NCBI GenBank assembly: GCA_910585015.1
Contig: CAJUCT010000001.1
Coordinates: forward strand, 162,211 to 170,224
Source of the DNA: an uncultured Acetatifactor sp.
GTDB taxonomy: Bacteria > Bacillota > Clostridia > Lachnospirales > Lachnospiraceae
Reading direction: 5' to 3'
DNA: 8,014 bases
This document shows, in pieces, positions 1 through 5,789 of this stretch. The notes beneath the pieces were generated by a model. The model did no database searches. It worked only from the letters and a program-made list of their open reading frames with translations, and was not told the DNA's origin. Each line of letters opens with the position of its first letter. The first letter of the stretch is position 1. The position numbers and the translations under genes were made by a program.

Positions 1-120
1 GGGAAGGACGCAGGAAAGAAGAGGCATTATCCTGCGGAGGCTTAGCTGCCGGAGCGAGGGAAGATCGCAGGAAAGAAGAGGCGTCATCCTGCGGAGGCTT
101 AGCTGCCGGAGCGGGGGAAG
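1..120. repeat. 57-bp tandem repeat, two copies plus the start of a third
   Basis: Bases 1-57 and 58-114 are nearly identical, and the GGGAAG that opens each unit recurs at 115-120 before the match ends. The copies differ at only a few positions. Each unit contains the inverted repeat CGCAGGA/TCCTGCG (9-15 with 30-36; 66-72 with 87-93), which would form a 7-bp stem with a 14-nt loop. The period is 19 codons. The frame starting at base 2 is open through both copies to a TGA at about 161. The frame starting at base 1 meets TAG in the same place in both copies (43-45 and 100-102). The array may therefore be a duplicated 3' end of an upstream gene or a hairpin repeat in the gap before the DUF4130 gene. 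Its full extent is cut by the window edge. Confidence 0.85.
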
Positions 121-125
121 GATCG

Positions 126-132
126 AGGAGGG
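126..132 (+). promoter_or_regulatory. ribosome binding site deciding the start of the DUF4130 gene
   Basis: AGGAGGG lies 11 bases before ATG 144. It is only 2 bases before the alternative in-frame TTG at 135, which is too close to initiate. The ATG also gives the N-terminus expected for the family (M-R-V-Y-x-C-E-D-N). Confidence 0.7.
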
Positions 133-143
133 ATTTGAGACAG

Positions 144-914
144 ATGCGGGTATATCAGTGTGAGGACAACCTGGAAGGGGTCTGTACGGCCATCTACCGG
201 GCCTATGAGGAGCATGCGGAGCATCGGGACACCTGGATCAGGGTGGACCGGGAACTGATGCTTTTTGGAGAATATATACCGGTGGAAACGGATTTGGAAA
301 GGGCCGAGAAGGTGATGCGGACACTGCGGAGGCGCTTTGGACAGGCAGATTATGAGTCATTGGGTCTGGCGCTGACTACGCCCGACCCGGAGAAGGCCCA
401 GGCCGTGTACCAGACGGTGGTGTATGGCCTGCAGGCCCGGCCGCAGCCCGGGCACCTGCTGGATCATCAGACGAATCCTCATGTGCTGAAAACCTTCCAG
501 CTGGCCAAGAAGGCGGGACGAGAGTATACGCGTTTACAGCAGTTTCTGCGCTTTCAGGAGTTGGATCGGGGGATTCTATATGCGGAGAACGATCCCAAGT
601 GCCATGTGCTGCCCTATGTGATGGTGCATTTCTCGGATCGTTTCCCCCAGGAGGATTTTGCTATAAGAGATATCGGAAGAGGTTTGCTAGGTGTCCATCC
701 CGCAGGCGGGGAGTGGTATCTGACAGACAGTCAGGAGTTGATTCAGGCCCTGCGGCAGGCGGGGTATTCTGCACGGGAGATGGCTTACGAAGAACTCTTC
801 CGATACTTTTGCCATAAAATAGCTATCACAGAGAGGAGGAATATAGGACTGCAGAACCAGATGATGCCTAAACGTTTCCAAAAATACACAATAGAATTTG
901 CCAAAAGCCCCTAA
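144..914 (+). CDS. DUF4130 / TIGR03915 family putative DNA metabolism or repair protein
   Basis: The 256-residue product matches what I know of the clostridial DUF4130/TIGR03915 family. It opens with RVYQCEDNLEGVCTAIYRAY, as members do. It continues with a central GREYTRLQQFLRFQEL block (about 125-140), then the HFSDRFPQEDFAIRDIGRG block (162-180), and ends with an IAITERRN...QNQMMPKR segment (226-244). Length is normal for the family. Members usually sit beside a radical-SAM protein (TIGR03916) and are thought to act with it on DNA, possibly in repair. The biochemical activity is not established to my knowledge. No promoter is visible before it and the 57-bp repeats run almost to its start, so it is probably the distal gene of an operon whose first gene is off the left edge. 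The frame stays open to the window edge, but the ribosome binding site and the family N-terminus favour ATG 144. Family assignment is confident; function is not. Confidence 0.88.
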   Translation: MRVYQCEDNLEGVCTAIYRAYEEHAEHRDTWIRVDRELMLFGEYIPVETDLERAEKVMRTLRRRFGQADYESLGLALTTPDPEKAQAVYQTVVYGLQARPQPGHLLDHQTNPHVLKTFQLAKKAGREYTRLQQFLRFQELDRGILYAENDPKCHVLPYVMVHFSDRFPQEDFAIRDIGRGLLGVHPAGGEWYLTDSQELIQALRQAGYSAREMAYEELFRYFCHKIAITERRNIGLQNQMMPKRFQKYTIEFAKSP

Positions 915-935
915 AATTGTTAAAATCGACAATTT
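914..935. repeat. A+T-rich inverted repeat after the DUF4130 stop codon
   Basis: AAATTGT (914-920) and ACAATTT (929-935) are perfect complements around an 8-nt loop. No T-run follows, so this is a poor intrinsic terminator. It overlaps the possible -35 of the next gene and could instead be a protein binding site. It is too short to name a regulator. Confidence 0.4.
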
Positions 936-956
936 ACTTTTGATCTTGCATATAGT
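926..956 (+). promoter_or_regulatory. possible weak promoter for the HPr-like gene
   Basis: TCGACA (926-931) is followed by A+T-rich DNA with CATATA (949-954, 17-nt spacing) or TATAGT (951-956, 19-nt spacing). A second reading uses TTGATC at 940-945 with TATATC at 961-966. None is a consensus match, but no other promoter is visible between the DUF4130 gene and the HPr-like gene. Confidence 0.3.
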
Positions 957-966
957 ATTGTATATC

Positions 967-1130
967 CATCATGAAAACGGTTTCCAGCCTCTTCGTGAAG
1001 CGTGGCAGTGGTGCCGTGGATACAGTTAATCCCCGTGGGCAGTGAGCCTTGCGCAGGTGTCTGCATATGTGCGGTGAACGCAGCGGGGGGCCTATACCCC
1101 GCCCATATAAGGCGCGGTATGATTGGAGAA
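967..1130 (+). other. non-coding leader before the HPr-like gene
   Basis: I see no convincing gene in this stretch. It is noticeably richer in G+C than the promoter region before it. It holds several short hairpins, including GCAG/CTGC (1053-1064) and GCGGGG (1083-1088) with CCCCGC (1097-1102). It may be an mRNA leader or a small structured RNA. I could not match it to a known riboswitch, T-box, 6S or SRP RNA. Confidence 0.35.
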
Positions 1131-1144
1131 AGGAAGGATGCAAT

Positions 1145-1369
1145 ATGGTAAGGCAGATCAGGCTTACACAGGATCAGGTACAGAAGTTTGTCAGCGTGAC
1201 ATCCAAGTGCGATTTTGATATTGACATCTATTATAACAGATATATAGTGGATGCAAAATCATTTCTTGGAGTCTACGGGCTGGATTTTTCCAAAGCGCTG
1301 GCGGTATCCTATGAGGGATACAACCAGGAACTGGAGGATTTGCTGGGCAGCTTGGCAGTGGCTTGCTGA
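1145..1369 (+). CDS. HPr-like small protein lacking the phospho-histidine
   Basis: The product is 74 residues, slightly shorter than HPr of the phosphotransferase system (about 87). Residues 16-52 (VSVTSKCDFDIDIYY, then IVDAKSFLGVYGLDFSKA) match the HPr fold. In particular DAKSFLGV corresponds to the N-x-KSIMGV segment that carries regulatory Ser46, here Ser39. Counting back from the shared SK pair, the position of catalytic His15 falls at about Thr8. There is no histidine anywhere in the protein, so it cannot carry phosphate from Enzyme I in the classic way. A Crh-like regulatory role, with phosphorylation on the serine by HPr kinase, is one possibility; this is inference. AGGAAGG (1131-1137) lies 7 bases before ATG 1145, which fixes the start although the frame is open further upstream. 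The gene stands alone and a terminator follows it. Family membership is likely; the role is unknown. Confidence 0.75.
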   Translation: MVRQIRLTQDQVQKFVSVTSKCDFDIDIYYNRYIVDAKSFLGVYGLDFSKALAVSYEGYNQELEDLLGSLAVAC

Positions 1370-1411
1370 TACGCGCGTGTAAATCCGGAGAACTTAAGTA
1401 CTATGTGCAAG

Positions 1412-1444
1412 GGGGGTGTCGTTTTTGGGCGGCAGCCCCTTTTT
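1412..1444 (+). terminator. intrinsic terminator after the HPr-like gene
   Basis: GGGG-G-TGTCG (1412-1421) pairs with CGGCA-G-CCCC (1430-1439). This gives a 10-position stem with one G-G mismatch, one G-U pair and an 8-nt loop. TTTTT (1440-1444) follows. It separates the HPr-like transcript from the promoter that begins five bases later. Confidence 0.75.
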
Positions 1445-1448
1445 GGAA

Positions 1449-1477
1449 TTGTTTTTCTGCCGGAAATAATTTATAAT
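1449..1477 (+). promoter_or_regulatory. sigma-A type promoter for the unknown-protein / nuclease-helicase operon
   Basis: TTGTTT (1449-1454), a 17-nt spacer and a perfect TATAAT (1472-1477). Transcription would start near 1484, giving a leader of about 205 nt before ATG 1693. It lies directly after a terminator, as expected for a new transcription unit. Confidence 0.75.
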
Positions 1478-1483
1478 GGATGG

Positions 1484-1677
1484 TATATAGGAACATGCGG
1501 AACTCAGACAGGCGGAGAGGGGGCCAATACGTTATTGGTGGGATTTATGGATGGAAAGGTGAAGTCGAGAGCGCACCAGAGCGCCATTCATGAGATCTTT
1601 TACGAATGAAAGACGTCTCTCCCATGTGTGTGCCGAAGGGTCTTCAGACTTTAGAGCCATCGCGCAGCGATTTAAAT
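1484..1677 (+). other. long mRNA leader of the helicase operon
   Basis: About 200 nt of predicted untranslated leader. It holds CCAATA (1524-1529) pairing with TATTGG (1533-1538) and ATCGC (1659-1663) pairing with GCGAT (1667-1671), the second hairpin ending seven bases before the ribosome binding site. A 20-codon frame from ATG 1550 to TGA 1607-1609 has only a weak GGTGGG before it and could be a leader peptide. I recognise no named riboswitch or T-box signature. Confidence 0.4.
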
Positions 1678-1685
1678 AGGAGGAA
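1678..1685 (+). promoter_or_regulatory. ribosome binding site deciding the start of the 183-residue protein
   Basis: AGGAGGAA ends 7 bases before ATG 1693. The in-frame ATG at 1606 has no ribosome binding site and would add 29 residues that do not look like protein, so 1693 is the start. Confidence 0.8.
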
Positions 1686-1692
1686 GATAAAA

Positions 1693-2244
1693 ATGGGACT
1701 TTTTTTACAAACGGCAGTCATTCCGGATTGCAAGGAGGAAGAACTCAGAAAGGCAGTGGAGAAATTGGCGGCGCGCTCAACGACGGACATTGATCCGGCG
1801 CAGTGTCAGTACAGGGAGTCGGAAGCCGGATGCGCGGTGCTGTTTAACGATGGCTGCAGCGGTTTTGACGAGCTGGCGAAGAAACTGTCCGGCGTCCTAG
1901 AGCACCCGGTGTTGCTGCTCTATATCTATGATGGGGATTTCTGGGGGTATTACTTTTATGAAAATAAAAAGGAATTGGATTGCTTTAATTCCCTGCCGGA
2001 CTATTTTGACTGTTCGCCTAAAGAGCGGCAGCAGTGTGCCGGAGACAGCGCCTTGCTTGCCCGCTATTTTCAGGTGGAGCAGGCAGATATAGAACGCTAT
2101 ATCAGGTTTTGGACGGAGGATATGATGGAGCATTACGAGCAGCCGGCTTATCCGGGGGATGAGTTCGGGCAGTGCGACTGCTGGCAGATGGCCGACTTTA
2201 TGAGAAAACTGGGCTTTCCCTATACCTTTGGTGAGGAGGCATAA
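1693..2244 (+). CDS. unrecognised 183-residue protein coupled to the helicase
   Basis: I do not recognise a named family. The product is soluble-looking and acidic, with no signal peptide, no membrane segment and no obvious nucleotide-binding loop. It opens with MGLFLQTAVIPDCKEEELRK. An aromatic-rich core follows (VLLLYIYDGDFWGYYFYE, about residues 73-90), then LPDYFDCSP (100-108), and near the C-terminus AYPGDEFGQCDCWQMADF. It has several cysteines (about 42, 55, 96, 106, 115, 165 and 167), with no clear metal-binding spacing. It is the first gene after the promoter at 1449-1477. Its TAA overlaps the ATG of the nuclease-helicase (TAATG), so the two are translationally coupled. The context suggests an accessory or regulatory partner of the helicase; this is inference only. 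Confidence 0.8.
   Translation: MGLFLQTAVIPDCKEEELRKAVEKLAARSTTDIDPAQCQYRESEAGCAVLFNDGCSGFDELAKKLSGVLEHPVLLLYIYDGDFWGYYFYENKKELDCFNSLPDYFDCSPKERQQCAGDSALLARYFQVEQADIERYIRFWTEDMMEHYEQPAYPGDEFGQCDCWQMADFMRKLGFPYTFGEEA
2233..2239 (+). promoter_or_regulatory. ribosome binding site of the nuclease-helicase inside the preceding gene
   Basis: GAGGAGG, 4 bases before ATG 2244, lies within the last codons of the 183-residue gene. With the one-base TAATG overlap it supports coupled translation and the choice of this start. Confidence 0.75.
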
Positions 2245-4934
2245 TGCCCGGAAAGGATAAAGCGGGCGGACAGACTCCGGCAGCACAAAAGCAGACAGCA
2301 GCAACGGAGAAACCACAGGAGATTACGGAGGAAATCCGCGTCTCCGTCCGGGAACTGGTGGAGTTCATTCTGCGCAGCGGAGATATCGACAACCGGCACC
2401 ATGCCTCCCCCGAACAGGCCATGCAGGAGGGGGGCCGGATCCACCGCATGATTCAGCGCCGTATGGGCAGTGAGTACCAGGCCGAGGTGTCCCTGCGCTA
2501 TATCCACCCCACGGCGGACTACCGGCTGGTGCTGGAGGGCCGGGCGGACGGCGTTATCCACAAGCCGGAGGGAGTGACCATTGATGAGATCAAGGGAACC
2601 TATCGGGAACTGGCTTATATGAACGGTCCAGTGCAGGTACATTTGGCCCAGGCCAAGGTCTATGCCGCCATGTACCTGCACAGCTTCCGGGACAGGGGGC
2701 TGTCAGAGATTCATGTGCAGATGACGTACTGTCATATGGAGACGGAGGAGATCCGGTATTTCCATTATAGTTATGCCGTCCAGGAGATCCAGCAGTGGTT
2801 TGGCGAGCTTATCCGCTCCTATCTGAGATGGGCGGATTATCGGTTCCAGTGGAAGCGCAGGCGGGATGCCTCTATCCGCCGGATGGAGTTTCCCTTTCCT
2901 TATCGGGAGGGACAAAAAGATCTGGTGACTTATGTGTATCAGACCATCTATCACGAGAAAAAACTTTTCCTGGAGGCTCCCACCGGCGTGGGCAAGACCA
3001 TATCCACGGTATTCCCCGCGGTGAAAGCCATGGAGCGGGGGATGGGGCAGAAGCTGTTCTATCTGACGGCCAAGACCATCACACGCACGGTGGCGGAGGA
3101 TACCTTCACCCTGCTGCGGGATAAGGGGCTGTGCTTTAAGAGCGTGATTCTGACTGCAAAAGAGAAAATCTGCTTTATGGAGAATACGGAGTGCAATCCG
3201 GAGTATTGTCCCTATGCAAAAGGGCATTATGACCGGATCAATGAGGCCATCTATGACCTGCTGACCCATGAGGATGGCTTTTGCAGGGAGTTTGTGGAGG
3301 CGTATGCCGCGAAGCACCAGGTCTGCCCCTTCGAGATGTGTCTGGATATGAGCCTTTTTGCGGATGCTATTATCTGCGACTATAACTATCTCTTTGATCC
3401 CCATGTGTATCTGAAGCGTTTTTTTGCGGAGGGGGTCAAGGGAAATTACCTGTTTTTGATTGATGAGGCCCACAATCTGCTGGAGCGGGGCCGGGAGATG
3501 TACAGCGCCGTCATGGTCAAGGAGGATATACTGGCCTTAAAAAACAGCCTGCAGAAGCTTCAGACGGCGGAGGAGGGCAGGAAAAAAGGCCGTAAAAAGC
3601 AGACGCAGGAAGAATTGTTCGCGCTGGAGGACTACACGGACTCTGATCTTTTGGAGCCTGCCGTGAGCGCTTCGGATGCGACGGACTTATGGGATCAGGC
3701 TCAATCTGCCGGGGCGCAAAACAGAAGGCGGGGGAGGAGTGTGCTGGTATCCCGGGGCTTTGCCGCCCGGATGATTCGGCTGTTGGAGAACTGCAACAAG
3801 GAGATGCTGGCGCTGAAGCGGGAGTGTGAGGAGTGCAGGGTGGTGGAGCAGATTGATTCCCTCACATCTCAGCTGCTGCATCTACAGGGTGCTGTTGAAT
3901 CCTATCTGGAGGAGCAGGAGGAGGCGGAACTTCCCGAGAGGGAGGAACTGTTGGAGTTTTATTTTAATCTGGTTCACTTTCTGGAAATCTATGAGTTGTT
4001 GGACGAAAAGTATGTGAAATACACACAGCTGTGTGAGGATGGCACATTCCTGATCAAGCTCTTCTGCGTGGATCCCTCCAACAACCTGAAAGAGTGTATG
4101 AAGCGAGGCAGGAGCACCATTCTTTTTTCAGCTACCTTTCTGCCGATCCAGTATTACAAGGCACTGCTGGGGGGAGAGGAAACGGACTACGAGGTTTATG
4201 CTAACTCGGTATTTAACCCGGAAAAACGGGCATTATTTATTGCGGAGGATGTGACCAGCAAGTACACCAGGCGCTCTGACGCGGAATTTTACAGGATAGC
4301 CGGGTATATAGATGAGATTGTGAAAAACCGGCATGGAAATTATATGGTGTTCTGTCCTTCCTATGCCTTCATGCGGGAAATCCATGAGAGGTATCTGGAG
4401 CATTTTGCCGATGAAACCAAAGAATGCATTATGCAGTCCGAGCATATGAGCGAGGGAGACAGGGAGGCATTTTTGGCCAGATTTCAGGGCAATGAGGATT
4501 GTGACCTGGAGGCATCCATATGCATGGATATCGAGATGGAGGATGAGAAAACCTTGATTGCTTTCTGCGTTCTGGGGGGAATTTTCAGCGAGGGCATCGA
4601 CTTAAAAGAGGACAGCCTGATTGGCGCTATTATTGTGGGTACGGGCCTGCCCCAGGTGTGTTATGAGCGAGAACTTTTAAAGCAGTATTTTGACGAGGGC
4701 GGTCAGAACGGTTTTGACTATGCTTATCGCTATCCGGGTATGAACAAAGTCTTACAGGCAGCGGGGCGGGTAATCCGCACAGTGGAGGATATCGGCATTG
4801 TGGCGCTGCTGGATGAACGTTTCCTTCAGTATGCCTATCTACGCATGTTCCCCAGAGAATGGGCGGGCTATGAGCGGGTAAACTGCGGCAGTATTGCTAA
4901 GAGGGTAGAATGGTTCTGGGATTCATGGTTGTAA
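2244..4934 (+). CDS. fused PD-(D/E)XK nuclease and DinG/XPD-type iron-sulfur DNA helicase
   Basis: The 896-residue product is a DNA helicase of superfamily 2, Rad3/XPD/DinG group, preceded by a RecB/Cas4-like nuclease domain. Nuclease, about residues 32-145: GRIH with His67, Asp102 in GRAD, the catalytic-type pair Glu115/Lys117 in DEIK, and QAKVY (136-140) matching the QxxxY motif. Helicase: Walker A EAPTGVGKT (244-252) and DEAH (407-410). Cysteines at 310, 317, 322 and 361 lie between these two motifs where the family binds a 4Fe-4S cluster (Cys366 is an alternative). Then LFSAT (627-631), EGIDL (783-787) and QAAGRVIRT motif VI (838-846). All catalytic motifs look intact. Expected activity is ATP-driven 5'-3' unwinding with cleavage of single strands or flaps, probably in repair or replication restart. 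A charged, low-complexity insert spans about 440-500. It is coupled to the 183-residue gene and ends at a terminator. Helicase assignment is very confident; nuclease activity is inferred from motifs. Confidence 0.93.
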   Translation: MPGKDKAGGQTPAAQKQTAATEKPQEITEEIRVSVRELVEFILRSGDIDNRHHASPEQAMQEGGRIHRMIQRRMGSEYQAEVSLRYIHPTADYRLVLEGRADGVIHKPEGVTIDEIKGTYRELAYMNGPVQVHLAQAKVYAAMYLHSFRDRGLSEIHVQMTYCHMETEEIRYFHYSYAVQEIQQWFGELIRSYLRWADYRFQWKRRRDASIRRMEFPFPYREGQKDLVTYVYQTIYHEKKLFLEAPTGVGKTISTVFPAVKAMERGMGQKLFYLTAKTITRTVAEDTFTLLRDKGLCFKSVILTAKEKICFMENTECNPEYCPYAKGHYDRINEAIYDLLTHEDGFCREFVEAYAAKHQVCPFEMCLDMSLFADAIICDYNYLFDPHVYLKRFFAEGVKGNYLFLIDEAHNLLERGREMYSAVMVKEDILALKNSLQKLQTAEEGRKKGRKKQTQEELFALEDYTDSDLLEPAVSASDATDLWDQAQSAGAQNRRRGRSVLVSRGFAARMIRLLENCNKEMLALKRECEECRVVEQIDSLTSQLLHLQGAVESYLEEQEEAELPEREELLEFYFNLVHFLEIYELLDEKYVKYTQLCEDGTFLIKLFCVDPSNNLKECMKRGRSTILFSATFLPIQYYKALLGGEETDYEVYANSVFNPEKRALFIAEDVTSKYTRRSDAEFYRIAGYIDEIVKNRHGNYMVFCPSYAFMREIHERYLEHFADETKECIMQSEHMSEGDREAFLARFQGNEDCDLEASICMDIEMEDEKTLIAFCVLGGIFSEGIDLKEDSLIGAIIVGTGLPQVCYERELLKQYFDEGGQNGFDYAYRYPGMNKVLQAAGRVIRTVEDIGIVALLDERFLQYAYLRMFPREWAGYERVNCGSIAKRVEWFWDSWL

Positions 4935-4976
4935 CGTATAATGGTAGAAATAATATATAAATAATGTATATAGAAT

Positions 4977-5012
4977 AAAAGAAACTCTGTGTAAGCAGTG
5001 TTTCTTTTTTTT
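4977..5012 (+). terminator. intrinsic terminator after the nuclease-helicase
   Basis: GAAACTCTG (4981-4989) pairs with CAGTGTTTC (4996-5004) with one T-T mismatch around the loop TGTAAG. Eight Ts follow (5005-5012) and AAAA precedes the stem. It closes the operon 42 bases after the stop codon. Confidence 0.85.
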
Positions 5013-5316
5013 CGGAAAATTTGTCTCCCTGCAATATTGCGTAGATTCGTAATGGATTTTCCAATGGTCTGGGGAATGCCTGCGAGGGCACTAAAAGAAT
5101 TGGAACCTGGTAGACGGAAATTTCTGTGCGGATGAAATATAGCAAGGCTTATCTGCTAATCCAGATCAGGAATGCCTGTCAGTAAAATCTCTATGTGGAG
5201 AGTGGGACCATGCCCTCTGCCAGCAAAAAAATAGACTTAAGCATGGAAGCTCTGTGATAATGTTGCGGCCAAAATAAAAGGCAGTTGTAAAGAAAGAAAT
5301 TTTTAATAAGGCACAT
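5013..5316. other. gene-free stretch with short coding-like scraps
   Basis: No gene with both a start and a ribosome binding site is visible on either strand. Short stretches read like protein but stop quickly. One is a 27-codon frame from ATG 5052 ending at TGA about 5133-5135. Another is a 21-codon frame starting near 5171. The inverted repeat GGAAAAT (5014-5020) / ATTTTCC (5056-5062) is present. The stretch may be decayed coding sequence or carry a small RNA ending at the 5317-5358 terminator; neither is shown. Confidence 0.35.
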
Positions 5317-5358
5317 AAAAAAGCAGGCAGTTTATACTGCCTGCTTCCTTTTATTTAT
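5317..5358. terminator. strong perfect-stem terminator, best on the minus strand
   Basis: AAGCAGGCAGT (5321-5331) and ACTGCCTGCTT (5336-5346) form a perfect 11-bp stem with the loop TTAT. On the - strand the stem runs into TTTTTT (complement of 5317-5322), an excellent terminator tail. On the + strand the tail is CCTTTTATTTAT, which is weaker. No convincing - strand gene lies to its right, so what it terminates is unclear. Confidence 0.8.
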
Positions 5359-5381
5359 GAATAAATTCAAGAAAAATATGT

Positions 5382-5403
5382 AAACCAAATACGTGTTTGG
5401 TTT
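5382..5403. repeat. near-perfect 22-bp palindrome, possible operator
   Basis: AAACCAAA (5382-5389) and TTTGGTTT (5396-5403) are perfect complements, and the central TACGTG is itself nearly symmetric (ACGT). Only one base pair of the 22 breaks the symmetry. It lacks a T-run, so a dimeric-regulator binding site is more likely than a terminator. A TATAAT sits at 5427-5432, without a good -35. Confidence 0.5.
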
Positions 5404-5420
5404 GCTATAAAATTACAAAT

Positions 5421-5534
5421 ATGACATATAATTTTTGCAATTTCGACGCCTCGGAGAGTGGCTATGACAGCTGTGTATATGTGGATAACTATGTGGAAAC
5501 GGTGGATTATTTTTCTAAATCGCCCAAATTATGA
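5421..5534 (+). CDS. doubtful 37-codon open frame, possibly a gene fragment
   Basis: ATG 5421 to TGA 5532-5534 encodes a 37-residue peptide starting MTYNFCNFDASESGYD and continuing through VYVDNYVETVDYF. Its composition looks more protein-like than the flanking DNA. No ribosome binding site precedes the ATG, and after the TGA the same frame stays open for another 50 or so codons. A remnant of a longer gene broken by a stop or frameshift is as likely as a real small gene. I recognise no family. Confidence 0.2.
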   Translation: MTYNFCNFDASESGYDSCVYVDNYVETVDYFSKSPKL

Positions 5535-5778
5535 CAAATATTTCAATTTTGCTGCTCCAAAGGCATTTTGCAGGGAAAATTGCAGAATAAAAAAACAGAA
5601 CTATATCAGTCAACGGTATTATGTAAAACGAATCTGCGAATGACAATCTCCTGCCTTGCAATTCCCTGTAAAACATGTTACCTTATAAGTGCATAAACAT
5701 AGATTCCCAATTCTGGTATGTATTGGAGCGATTTTATGGGGAATGCTGGTAATATGCATGGAAGAGCGGAATGAGATT
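5535..5778. other. A+T-rich gap upstream of the glycosyltransferase gene
   Basis: No gene is supported here. The stretch should contain the promoter for the lipid pair, but no consensus match stands out. TTGCAG (5580-5585) with TATATC (5602-5607, 16-nt spacing) is the best candidate, and TTGCAA (5656-5661) has only TTATAA (5683-5688) at a poor 21-nt spacing. Confidence 0.3.
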
Positions 5779-5789
5779 AGGAGGTATTT

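Noticed and set aside
914..935. Rex-type operator (TTGT...ACAA) after the DUF4130 gene
   Set aside because: The spacing is two bases short of the usual 18-bp Rex site and the inner bases do not match.
1403..1609. A 68-codon + strand frame between the HPr-like gene and the helicase operon
   Set aside because: It runs through the terminator at 1412-1444 and the promoter at 1449-1477, and has no ribosome binding site.
1606..1692. Upstream ATG extending the 183-residue protein by 29 residues
   Set aside because: No ribosome binding site precedes 1606, while AGGAGGAA sits ideally before ATG 1693; the extension does not look like protein.
1458..1692. T-box or SAM riboswitch in the helicase leader
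   Set aside because: No T-box core (AGGGTGG-ACCGCG type) or SAM riboswitch core is present, and the following terminator/antiterminator pair is missing.
1897..2681. Overlapping - strand frames across the junction of the 183-residue gene and the helicase
   Set aside because: They are antisense to well-supported genes with coupled translation, and their products look like shadow translations.
2703..3473. A 256-codon open frame on the - strand
   Set aside because: It is antisense to the nuclease and Walker A part of the helicase, with no ribosome binding site or family resemblance; a shadow of codon bias.
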